A stretch of 64,000 nucleotides of DNA from positions 1 to 64,000 of the forward strand of contig JALQBC010000063.1 in NCBI GenBank assembly GCA_023375675.1, given 5' to 3'. Positions 1 to 10,361 of the stretch are shown here, in pieces. The DNA comes from Cytospora piceicola. Its lineage: Eukaryota; Ascomycota; Sordariomycetes; Diaporthales; Cytosporaceae. How positions within the stretch are numbered: position 1 is the first letter of the stretch; each line of letters begins with the position of its first letter. Position numbers and translations under genes: made by a program. A model generated the notes under the pieces. That model was not told the origin of the DNA. It did no database searches and saw only the letters and a list, made by a program, of their open reading frames with translations.

Positions 1-93
<93 letters not shown>
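1..93. repeat. (ACTT)n microsatellite, cut by window edge
   Basis: About 23 uninterrupted ACTT units run from the first base and end at the first break in the pattern. The array probably continues to the left of the window. It borders decayed A/T-rich repeat DNA. Confidence 0.97.
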
Positions 94-116
94 ATTCGAA
101 TTTAAAGGCTTATATA

Positions 117-553
117 AGCCTTCGGTAGAGAGGAAGGGAAGGAAGGGCTAAGGCTTAGGTTAAGAACCTTAAGAACCTATAGAATTAAAACTATTAGCTT
201 TAATAGGAAGCTTACCTTAAGGGCTACGATTTAATTAAATATACCGTTTAATAGCCCCTTTTCTTAAGTTTTAGATTTAGGTACGTTCCTTTTAATCGGA
301 ATAAAACTCGAGCGTGCATCTTAGTTTAAACCTAAAGTCTTCGGTAAAAAGAAAGGGAGGGAAGGGCTAGGGTTCGGGTTAAGAACCTTAAGAACCTATA
401 GAATTAAAACTGTTAGTTTTAATATTAAGCCTACCTTAAGGGCTACGATTTAATTAAATATACCATTTAATAGCCCTTTTTCTACAGATTCAGATTTAGG
501 TAAGTACGTCTTAATCGGATTAAAACTCGAGCGTACATCTTAGTTCGAACCTA
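117..553. repeat. Two tandem copies of a ~219-bp A/T-rich repeat, RIP-like
   Basis: Copy A (about 117-333) and copy B (about 334-553) align end to end. Both carry TTAAGAACCTTAAGAACC, TAAGGGCTACGATTTAATTA and AAAACTCGAGCG in the same order. Many of the differences are transitions (A/G or C/T), for example ACCGTTT against ACCATTT and GCGTGCATC against GCGTACATC, as expected of RIP or methyl-cytosine decay. No long reading frame is present. It may be a remnant of a repeat family or of subtelomeric DNA; I cannot assign it to a named element. Confidence 0.8.
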
Positions 554-1336
554 AGGTCTGCTGTAAAGGGCCTTATCGTAGGCCTTATCGTAATCGTCCT
601 TATCGTAGGCCTTAAAGTGACCGTAAGCCTTCCGGCAGGCATTAAAGGCCTTATAATTGCTAGTGTATTTAGTCACGGAACGACTAGAATCACTGCTTTC
701 AACAGCCAATCAGATCCTTTAGACAGGTGCTATAGCGAATCAGTATAATTGTAATTCAGAGCTAATCAGAATCAAAAACAGGTAGCATACATCTCAAGGG
801 TAACAATTTTCTATTATACTCGCCCGCCTTGTAAAACAAACATTAACCTTCTTAACGGAAGGCATTAACCTTCCTAACGGAAGGCATTAAGGGGCCTAGC
901 AGAACTCTAATAACGTAAGCACGTTTTTAATGCCGCACTACTAAACTATACCCCGCATCCTTTTCTAATTAATAAACCTAGGTAGCTAGAACTCGAAAAT
1001 TTAACGCTATTAACACTTAACGATCTAATTCTTCACATCTAACTTTAACTCAATATATTTATAAATGCTTTCCAGGTCTATTTTCCCTGCGAAAACGGTT
1101 AACCAACAAAGATACCTCATGAATACAGTGTCTTCACTACAGGTAACTACGGCTCAGCCCGATTCGGATGTTCATATCCCGACAGGGGGAGTTGCCGGAC
1201 GAAAACTACTCGCTATATGTACAAACATCGCCCCTAATGGGTCCCGCGACTTAACACCTTTCGAGGAAGCGATGCTCGATGAATCCTGCGCTGCCGGCGC
1301 AGGCGCAGGAGGTCGCGAGACCTTCACGCGGTCCAG
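554..1336. other. A/T-rich stretch without a gene
   Basis: Short nested repeats are visible: CCTTATCGTA units at about 570-612 and two copies of a ~23-bp unit with AACGGAAGGCATTAA at about 845-891. A 97-codon frame at 1065-1358 overlaps the start of the HET gene in another frame and resembles nothing I know. No RNA gene or promoter element can be supported. Confidence 0.6.
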
Positions 1337-4300
1337 ATGTCTGTCATCCAAAGTTTAAGATTCTTACTCGAAGCAAGGCAGTATAAGATCGCGCTCATTC
1401 TCTTCCAAAAGATCAAGGGTGTGGTTACGCCTGACTTTTTGAAGGACGAAGCTGATATTTTACCGTTTGCTACCGCCTCATGTTTTCCAGACAAGATATG
1501 GAGGTGCTGGGAGTTGGACCCCTTCTCTAGCGTGTTGCTTGAGATTCTCCAGCTACTCGTTGAACATGGGGCCGACGTCAGGGCTATTGACGATCATGGG
1601 AATACTGCACTCTTCTACGCTTGCATGCTTGGACATCACCAGCTACTTCGCAAGCTTCTAGGACAAGGGGCTGATATCTCGACGACACACCAATTTTTCT
1701 CGTGGAGAGAGGTGACAGCGCTGAACCTAGTACAGGCCACACTCGAGGCTTTTCTATGGAAGGAATTTCAAACGCCTTTGAATCTAGACTATCCTTGGAA
1801 GTTGAGACCGGGAGATGGATGGAGATAGATTGCAAGCGATCTTTTGGATGCCGGACTACCGTGCCCACGAGACGATCCTCGGATGGTTAAGCATTTGCAG
1901 ACGGCATGTTTCCAGGGGGACTTCTCATGGATTAAGAGGTTGATCGAATATGGAGTTCCAATCGACACCCCCACAGTTCAAGAATATAGCGGAGGGAGGT
2001 TCTACGCATGTGCACTTCATGCTGCGGCAGCCGGGGGCCAGGCAGATGTGGTCAAACTCCTTCTTGGTCGGGATGCCCGACCCCAAGACCTGGGCCTCTC
2101 GACTTGTGTTGAATCGGATCGCAGCGCCCCTCATTTACCGGGTGAAATATCGCCACGCAAGGCTCGGAAGCAGACGGCTTTGGCAGTCGCCATCGACGAG
2201 GCGCGTGCCTGCGCAAAGAACCCCCGTTCTCGTGTCGGGGGGCGGGGATGGTACATGCAACAGTCGGAGTTGAAGCAGCTGGTTGCTAATTACTGGGGGA
2301 CGTGTCTCGTGCTCTTGAAAAATGAATCTAACCCAGGTGACCGTGCCCGTCTATTCGAGCTATCCATCGAATACGGCGAGGTCTCGCTGGTGAAGCGTCT
2401 GCTCCAGATGGGGTGTAGACTGGCCCATGTCCCCGATACCAAAAGCTTTGAGACAATTCAGCTTCTTGTCGACCACGGCTCTGAGTTCGACTCTGCTAAA
2501 GCACAGAAGTCTGCTGTCAAGGAAGGAAATTGCGAGCTGCTGAACCACCTCTTTCAGAGATGGGGCAATCGGGTGCCTCCCGGTGAAGTTGGACAGCTTG
2601 CTACGTCAGTGATCACTAGGGGTGATATGGACATGCTTGATTTCCTTATCTCGAATTGCCTTCAGGATATCAACGAGGAATTCCGCACCCGGCCCGACAA
2701 GGATGAGAATGTCGAGACACTTTTGCAAATCGCATGCAGGAGTAGGTCTAAGAAGACCATCGACTTTCTTCTTGAACGGGGCGCCAATCCTTGCCGCCCG
2801 GGGACAGGCAACGACATGTTAACGACCCTAGAAAAGACGCTCGAAACGAAAGGGTGGGCAAGTGGTGGCCTCCTGGAGATATGGTCTCTCAATCAGCTAC
2901 TAGAGCGTCATATGCCGGAGGAAGCGCGAAGAATGCGAGAGCAGTGGCGAGTAAACACTCAGCGGTGTGCGCCCATTGACACCGTGATCAACAAGGACCA
3001 AGCATTCGACTACTCGGAAGACCACATGGGACCAGCGAACCCTGAATCCCAGCCGTTGCCAATGGACATGATTGACGGGGAGGAGTTTGAGCACAAGCCT
3101 TTGTCCGGTCGCGACGCATTCCGTACGATGTTCCTCCACCCTGCTACGGATACAGGGTCCCTGATTGAATGTGAACTCGTGACTTCCGACCTGAGTTTGA
3201 CTCCAGACTATGAAACACTGTCTTACGTATGGGGCGACAGCTCTGTGCCGAGATATATCACGTTGGATGGCAAGGTTCTTCGGATCATGCCCAACCTGTA
3301 CGAAGCCCTGCTCGCACTTCGGCTGGAGTCCCGGCCGCGACGCTTATGGGTCGACGCCATCTGTATTAATCAGTGCGACACCGACGAGCGCAACCAGCAA
3401 GTGGCTCTCATGGGCGACATATACAGGAACGCGTGCAGAGTCCTCGTCTGGCTGGGAAAGGCATGTGAGGACTCTCACCTAGTCTTCGAACACCTTGCAG
3501 AGTTCCAGAAGCACCGAGATGATGTTATATCAGGCCGTGCCAGGCCAACAGACCTTTCTGGCGAATCCCACATCAACCCGCCACACTATCGGGGGCCAAC
3601 GCTTGCGGCATTTCGGAGGCTCTGTTGGCGACCTTGGTTTTTCAGGACGTGGGTGATTCAGGAGAAAGCCCTTAGCAAAGAGGCCATCATCTGCTGTGGG
3701 TCCGACTCGGCCCCCTGGGAAGATATCTTCCGGCCGACAGGATTCCTGGACGACGTCTACCACCCCCTCCGTGGCCTGGACCACAAAAGCCGAGGACATC
3801 AGCTGGGCCAATTGTACCCGTCGACTGAGGACAAGGAGTATGAGAAGTTGCTCACATATAGTCAGTTTTGTCACGCCAACGACCCAAAAGATAAAGTCTA
3901 CGGCATACTTGGCCTACTGAAACCTGGTCTAGTCAAAGTGGACTACGGGCTGGATGTCCAAGAGATTTATCGCAAATTCGCCCAGGTCATCATCCAGAAT
4001 AACGGTAAAATCCACCTCTTGAACTTGTGTGGAACGAAGAAGAACCTACCCGGCCTACCTTCTTGGGTACCAGACTTTAGCTCAAGACGCTCCTCATGTC
4101 GCCTTCCCCACGTGGCAAGACCACAGACCGGAGAACGGTGGCAATGGATACACAAGTATCTGACTAAGGCATTGCCCGGGCTGCGTGTCCGCAACGGCGG
4201 AAAGGAGCTCGTAGTCAAGGGTAAGGCCGTCGATACTGTTCTAGCTGTTGGGGATGAGATGCCCACAAGCATAGAATACGCCATTGGCACAGTTGCGTTC

Positions 4301-4882
4301 TCTCGGGTTCTCTCAGGATGGGAGCGTCTCGCCGCCGAGATCTGGTCAACGCAAGTCTCGGAAACGGGCTCGATGTCGATTGACCCGCGCACCACGGCAT
4401 CTGATGTGTTCCTATCGACACTAGTTGCTGAAGACACTGTGCTCAATCTCCACTACTCTTGGAAACCCTTGGCACGAGTATTATGGTACAAACGACATGG
4501 GACGGGTGTGCTTATGGAGAAAGAGCCCCGATACTTCGAGGACGTCGAATATTGCACGGGCCTTAGCAAAGGAAACAGGGACGAAAATACACTAAGTGGA
4601 TGGTACAAGAACGATTACAGACGCTATGCCTCGGATTTGGAGACGGTTGTTTATGGGAGGAAGCTATTCGTTACCGAAGGAGGGTCTATGGGGCTCGCAG
4701 ATCCGCCCGTGCAACCGGGTGATAAAATTGTCTTCCTTTCTGGTTCGTATTACCCTTTCGCCATGCGACCTGGTGAAGGTAATACGTACAGCCTCCAGGG
4801 AGACTGTTATGTGCATGGGTTAGACATGATTGGTTTGTTTAACGATCCTGAGAAGCCTTTTGTAGAGTATAGTCTTAGCTAG
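1337..4882 (+). CDS. Ankyrin-HET domain protein, interrupted by an in-frame TAG
   Basis: Predicted heterokaryon-incompatibility protein, part of fungal self/non-self recognition. From 1337 one frame runs to 4882 except for a TAG at 1826-1828. The first part (163 codons) holds ankyrin-like text such as LLVEHGADVRAIDDHGNTAL. The part after the stop (first Met 1844, 1012 codons) opens with more ankyrin-like repeats. It then has the HET domain with LSYVWGD (near residue 460 of this part), RRLWVDAICINQ (near 500), VLVWLG and a block with RPWFFRTWVIQE (near 595). Its C-terminal GDCYVHG block is common in HET proteins. Two readings fit. CAG became TAG, a CpA-to-TpA change typical of RIP, which would truncate the protein. 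Alternatively the stop lies in a 99-nt in-frame intron, 1730-1828; its donor is GTACAG but I see no good branch site. The HET identity is firm; whether a full-length protein is made is open. Confidence 0.8.
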
Positions 4883-5985
4883 TTATAATCTCGACATCTA
4901 AACAGGATAGTGTTGTACTCTGAGAGGCTTACCGGGTCTTAATGCGAAGACATGAGAAGTTATACAGAAAAGACCCGCCGTCAAATATAAAAAGTCAGGT
5001 AGTAGGTAGGCCCCAATTATAGGGCCGGATTGTACTATACCTGTGGAGGCTGCGGTGCAACTTTGTCCTCTTATTAACTTTAGTGAACAGATGGATTACA
5101 GTGGATGGAAGGAACGGGATCACTGCAATGTCCATGGGCATATGTAGGGCTACTCTTTTGACCGCAACGGTAAAATCGACGGTTAACAACAGAGAAACTT
5201 GCTCCAGGCTTCTCACGCGTAGACTACATTCAAATTTACGTTCAGTTATTGTAAGGGGCCCGCGGACATTTAGGGCTGCAAAACAGACTCCCTCCAACTT
5301 CCTGAGGAAACCTGCCCTGTTTATTATTGCAACTCCAAACATAGTCTGTTTCTCAAGCATCTTGTTCGGATAAGATGACACCTCCCCCCCCCCACCCTCA
5401 CCAGCTATGCAACCCTGTAACCCTGAGCGTAACCTGCTTGATACACAGTACCACCCACGCAACGAAACACGATACTACCACCTGTATTGGAAGGCAAAGA
5501 AGTACACAACTTGAGCAGGGAAACGGAAGAGGATGTGAATTGCTACAACCCTCCTAAACACCTAAACACCACCGTTTTGCTTTAGTGTTTAGTGAACGCA
5601 GCAGCAGGTGTTTAAGCCGAATATATGCGGGGCATAGGAACAGGGACGACGGCGGCGGCGACGACGACGACTAGGCAGCTAGGCATTGTCGAGGCATAAT
5701 AAGGCATATACATATCTATAGGACGGGGGACACAGGCTGTCGATCAAGCCGCTAACATCATGTGAGCGGGTCGACATCCGTACGTCCGGACCGCTGGAAT
5801 GCCAATCCAGGTTCCAACTTTTATTGGGTCGCGATGGTGTCATAATTATATTATATGGTCACAGCTCCCCAACTTGGTATATTAACTAAGCCCCCCAGCC
5901 CGTCGCAAGGTGAATGGGTGTGACATATTCTCTCCCGCCACGTTTAATAAATCATCAAAGACTGTTAGTCGAACCTCATTTCATC
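4883..5985. other. Intergenic, no gene seen
   Basis: This separates the HET gene from the carbonic anhydrase gene. Frames here are short and of biased composition. It holds a C10 run near 5385 and a GGCGAC-rich patch near 5650-5670. The last few hundred bases should contain the promoter and leader of the carbonic anhydrase gene, but no specific element can be named. Confidence 0.5.
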
Positions 5986-6558
5986 ATGGCTACCCCCAAC
6001 ATCAGGAATCTGAAAGAGAAAAATGCCACCTACGCCAGCAACTTCAACCAAGGCCACCTCGTGCTCCCGCCGGCAAAGAAATATCTCATCGGTATGGAAT
6101 GAATCATCGCAAGGCCAGCCAGTCATCAGAATCCTCTGCTAACCAGCTGGCCAGTAACATGCATGGATGCCCGCATCGATCCCATCTCGGCATTTGGCAT
6201 CTCCCTTGGGGATGCCCACGTTATCCGGAATGCTGGCGGTAGCGCCAAAGAATCCCTCCGGAGTATCATGGTCTCGGAGCAGTTGCTCGGCACAAAGGAG
6301 ATTATATTGATCAAGCACACGGGCTGTGGCATGCTGACCTTCACCAACGACGATGCTCACGCCCTTGTGGCACAGACGCTGGGTCCTACCGCTGCCGCTG
6401 AGATCGCGACGTTGGATTTCCTACCTTTTACGAATGTGGAGGATGCCGTGAGGGAGGATGTCGACTTTCTTGGGAAGCAGTCCTCCATACCGAAGGATGT
6501 TACGATTACAGGATGGGTGTACGAGGTTGAGACGGGCAAGGCTAGGCAGGTTGTCTGA
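5986..6558 (+). CDS. Small beta-class carbonic anhydrase
   Basis: Zinc enzyme interconverting CO2 and bicarbonate. Two exons, 5986-6091 and 6155-6558, give 169 residues. The intron (6092-6154, 63 nt) has donor GTATGG, branch GCTAACC and acceptor CAG; splicing rebuilds the motif VTCMDAR. Expected zinc ligands are Cys38, His90 and Cys93 (in HTGCGM), with the Asp40-Arg42 dyad present. GDAHVIRNAGG follows, as in the family. The length fits the short beta-CA subgroup rather than the longer fungal housekeeping enzymes of about 220-280 residues. No targeting signal is obvious, so it is probably cytosolic. The start is the first Met in frame after an upstream stop and sits in TCATCATGG. Confidence 0.92.
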
Positions 6559-8514
6559 GTCTGGTTTGAGTTTGGGCCACCATCGGTGATGAGAGGGTCT
6601 ACTACTACGTAATATAACCAATAGTAGAGGAACTGTGATATTATATACACACTAGACAGAGCTACCATTCGAAGTTTCCAGCGGTATTATCTGCATTGTG
6701 GTCGGCATATTCCATAAACCCGCCATTATATCAAGCTGCAACCAGGACATCAGTGGCAATATATTCCGCTAAAGTATGCACTCTAGCCTGTGGATGTGCA
6801 GGCAGCGCAAACGGTAACACATTCGCATCGCACACCCTCTCAGCCACTGTACTCCGAGTACTCGCCCTTTTCTATCGACCACCGCCTGTGCGTCACCCAC
6901 CTGTCACATAGCACACCTGTAACGATCCAGCACAGGGCATATCGAATAGAGCAACTTGGTTACTATTATGTATACATGATACGTGATAGATGTAGGCGGT
7001 TCCCTTATATGACCCATCGTCTCATCGCTGCACCGCGTCCTGACCCGGCGTCACCTCAAGCCCGATCTTGACTTCGGCCGCCGCTGATGTTTTCCCTATA
7101 ACATACCGCAGGTACCTAAGGCCGCCAGAATAAGCTCCATGCCAGCTGGGCCGGGGAGAACAAGATGAGGGAGATAATGTTTGATCTACCAAGCTGTGAC
7201 TGGTGAGGGTGAGGTTGCCTCCCAAAAGAATGCATCATCGATGTAGGCCAACCCATCAGGCCAGTCATCGGAGTGGACGGCCAGCGTAGCCAGTGTGGCA
7301 TTACTAAGCCAAGAGCGTCGACGATGGATCGAAACCTGCCTATTGTCATCAGCAGAGGAACCTGGTGAATAGAAGCCAGTTCTGTACAATTAAATCGACA
7401 TCACCAGCAGCTGGGCTGGGTGAGAAGTACACGCTGAGAGGATCAGCTCCTTCCTGGCCGAGAGTGTGTACTCAACACCCAAGTTATTGTCAGTCACGCC
7501 AGGGTAGCCAAAAGCTCTAGGGAAGAGCCGTGAGGACTGGGCTACTGCTACGTACTTAAGTAGCCGGTCATGGCCAGGGAGATAGCAAGCATGGAGTAAG
7601 CGAGAATTATCTCGATTCATTAGAGCTATATCGTATATTACAGAAGAGGTCAGCCATGTTACCCCGGCTCTTAGATGGCGAGATCAATAAACCACATTTG
7701 CTGCCACAACCTGTCACCGCCAAATACAGACCTTCCTGCACACACGACTGAGATGGGGTCACTATGATGGAGCCATGTACTACCCAGTGGCTTTCTCCCT
7801 CTGGCAGTGATGGCTATTGTGCGTCGTTACGGATTGCTATTAGGAGGTTTCTTACAACGTCTTATACTCTATCTTGTCAACTGGTGCATATGTGAACTGT
7901 CTGCTTGCACGTTCAAAACAGTTACTGACACTATAATTATACTAACGTTAGGTTATAATATAATATATAACCACTGAACCCTGTATATCCAACTATAAAA
8001 TCGGGCACGGTTACTAAAATTTGTTTAGTTTATCTCTTATAAGTAGGCGAGCATGCTTTTAAGGAGCTACCTTTACATTAAGGTATAGCTTAGAGCCGTG
8101 TAGTATAAGAGCTTTTAAATCATTATACAGTTGTCTGTTAGCATCTACACTACATGTAGTAAGCTATAGGTATAGCTAGTAATAAAAATATATAAACTAA
8201 TTAAATAATAAATAACATTATTCCTTATTACTTTATTATAATATCTTTATATTTCCAAATAAAAATAATGTCTATACTTAATATTATAGAACATAACCTC
8301 GGCCGCTTTTAGCAAGTAGTAATATATAAGTTTAGGTAAATAGTATATGCTTAACCGAGGTCTAAGGAAAGCCCGTTGTCTTATAGTGCTCCGCTCGATG
8401 ATCCGCTCGATGAAATGCCGCTTGCTTGAGTCAACATCATCTAAGAATAGCTGAATTTTCTCAAAAACTGAGATATAATGAAGAATAACACTTCAAATTT
8501 CAACAATTCAAATA
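6559..8514. other. Intergenic, A/T-rich in its second half
   Basis: Minus-strand frames of 67-77 codons at about 7022-7620 lie in different frames and match nothing I recognise; they could be remains of an old gene. From about 7880 to 8500 the sequence is strongly A/T-rich, rich in TA steps and without usable frames, consistent with RIP-decayed repeat DNA. No RNA gene was found before the tRNA. Confidence 0.5.
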
Positions 8515-8586
8515 GCCCGCTTAGCTCATCGGTAGAGCGCGTCACTAGTAATGACGAGGTGAGAGGTTCGATTCCTCTAGCGGGCA
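8515..8586 (+). tRNA. tRNA-Thr (anticodon AGT)
   Basis: A full cloverleaf can be drawn by eye. The acceptor stem is GCCCGCT with AGCGGGC, plus discriminator A. The D-arm is GCTC/GAGC, the anticodon stem CGTCA/TGACG with loop CTAGTAA, the variable loop AGGTG, and the T-arm AGAGG/CCTCT with loop TTCGATT. All stems pair. Positions 34-36 read AGT, so threonine (A34 normally becomes inosine). No intron is present. The internal Pol III boxes overlap the D- and T-arms. Confidence 0.95.
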
Positions 8587-8682
8587 TCGTATTTATTTTT
8601 GCATATTTTAACTAGATACTAGTAGAGGATTATCCCTCTAGCGGGTATTACATTAGTTTTCGCAGATTATAACTACATATTA
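8562..8682 (+). repeat. Tandem duplication of the tRNA 3' half and flank
   Basis: The segment from the T-arm into the flank (8562-8620) recurs in diverged form about 61 bp later (8622-8682). The best preserved block is CCTCTAGCGGG, at 8574 and 8635, followed in both copies by a T-rich run and a similar stretch around GCATATTTTAACTA / GCAGATTATAACTA. The T-loop of the second copy is altered and it has no D-arm or anticodon arm, so it cannot be a working tRNA. Confidence 0.8.
8592..8600 (+). terminator. Pol III T-run after the tRNA
   Basis: TTTATTTTT begins six bases after the tRNA discriminator base. A run of four or more T is the usual Pol III stop. Confidence 0.75.
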
Positions 8683-10361
8683 TAGATTTTTATTTCTAAG
8701 TTATATATTATAAGAAATATGTTATGTATGTTATAAGTATGTTTATAAGTCTTGTTCTTTTAGTAAGAGATTCATTTTCTATAGTATTTTATAAATAGAC
8801 ATTGTAAACTTTTAACTTTGTAGTGTCTTTCAGCCTGTGAAACTTTGTGTTTTGATACGTTATTTACTGTCGAATCCTAGTGTCTTGTTACAAATGGCTT
8901 TATTTAGGTAATCCTCTCTCGAAGTGCAAATGGATTGATTCACCCTTGTTATATCTAGCGAATTTGTCATGATTAGAATCATAAGGCGTGTTGAGAAAAA
9001 AGCAGGAGGAAATTCAAAGTTGTTGCATATCGCCAGTGGACTGATCCGCTTGACGGTCAGATTTAAACCTCTCCAGCGAGCCAGCGAAATATTGAACATT
9101 AGAAAGGGCAGTTGACAATGGAAGACTTGCTACCCAAGACCATTTGCCCCTCCATAATGTCAGCAGCTCAGGCACAAGAGTACGGCGAATGGCCGAGCAG
9201 CTCACTTGTAAGACTTTTCATCCATCCTGCTAATCTTGATGCAGTACTTGGGCCGTTTTCATTAGTTCGGCCATAACCCAACACTCGATAGGACATGCAT
9301 ATTCACGAAAACAGAGGCAACGTATAAGGTAAACAGTAATAGTCGTAAACGAAAGGAAGGTGTGGAGATCTGTGAATGCTTGTCGCCTCACATGTGAAGT
9401 GCAACGAGGAACTGGGGATGGACAGTTGGAAGGCTGCGCAAAGGTAGTCGAATGGGGTTAAAGATCATGTACAACCAAGCTAGAACTCGAACTCACCTAA
9501 GTGTCCTTTTTCAAAAACCCTTTAGAATGCTCTCGGGTCAGGACAACTGTATACCTGGTCAAAATGTACCTGCCCAGTAACCTCAACCTTGGGCCACCTA
9601 GACGCCCACATAGAGGCCCTCTTGGGAAACAGCGGCGGCTCCCTCCACAAGAACACAGACGGGGCCTGAATGATCGGTACCATCATTGCGTGGTATATCT
9701 AAGCAGGACTAGTGGCAGGTTGTTGTACAGTCCAGGCCTCGAACGGGCCAATCTGGAGTCCTTCCCCGAGGTGTCCCATCTTGGACTTCTCTCACTTGCG
9801 TCCTCCCTTCTTCTCCTCCCAACTCCACCATCCAGCCTGGTCTCATCCAGTATACCTGATCTTCCTGACCTGGGTATCAATATGGGTTGCGTATCAACAG
9901 GAAGTGTCAAGTGATGCAGTGGATATCCATCCCACCACTGGATCATTCTCTCCGAGTCCATGGCATGTTCGGGGTATCTGCGAAGGTAGAGAGGTCTTAG
10001 GCCAAGAAAAATGGTGGTAAAGTGGTCAACGAACCAACGACCAAAAAATAAGAAAAAAGCAAAACAGTAGAATGCATCAAGGGGCATTCGACCCGAACGC
10101 AACCTGGCTTATACGTCCTCCTTTGAAAATCAGAAACGCCCAGCCGTGATGTGTCCAACCATATATCAAGACGCCGCAGAGGCATGGAGAAAAACAAGGC
10201 AGGAAAAAAGAAAGGCTCGCAGTATCGTCCGTGGACCCCCCCAAATGGCCATGGCCGTCAGTAGTACCAACTCTGTATCGTCCGGCAATCAGTCAACGCG
10301 TAATATAACAAAGAACAAACAAAACCCACCGCCCTCCATTTTACCCATTACACCCTTTGCA
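8683..10361. other. Intergenic, no gene assigned
   Basis: 8683-8860 is A/T-rich. Two overlapping minus-strand frames at 8860-9205 (79 and 63 codons) lie in different frames and could be a broken gene, but the text is not recognised. The 9683-10102 minus frame lies where the 3' untranslated region of the next minus-strand gene is expected. No tRNA or simple repeat is obvious. Confidence 0.5.

Noticed and set aside
1065..1358. 97-codon frame as a first exon of the HET gene
   Set aside because: It is in another frame, no splice pair joining it to 1337 was convincing, and its text is not ankyrin-like.
7022..7620. Minus-strand frames as a short gene
   Set aside because: Three fragments in different frames, no start or splice signals that join them, and no family resemblance. 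A decayed gene remains possible.
8622..8682. Second tRNA gene after tRNA-Thr
   Set aside because: Only the T-arm and acceptor 3' strand are present, with a changed T-loop and no D- or anticodon arm.
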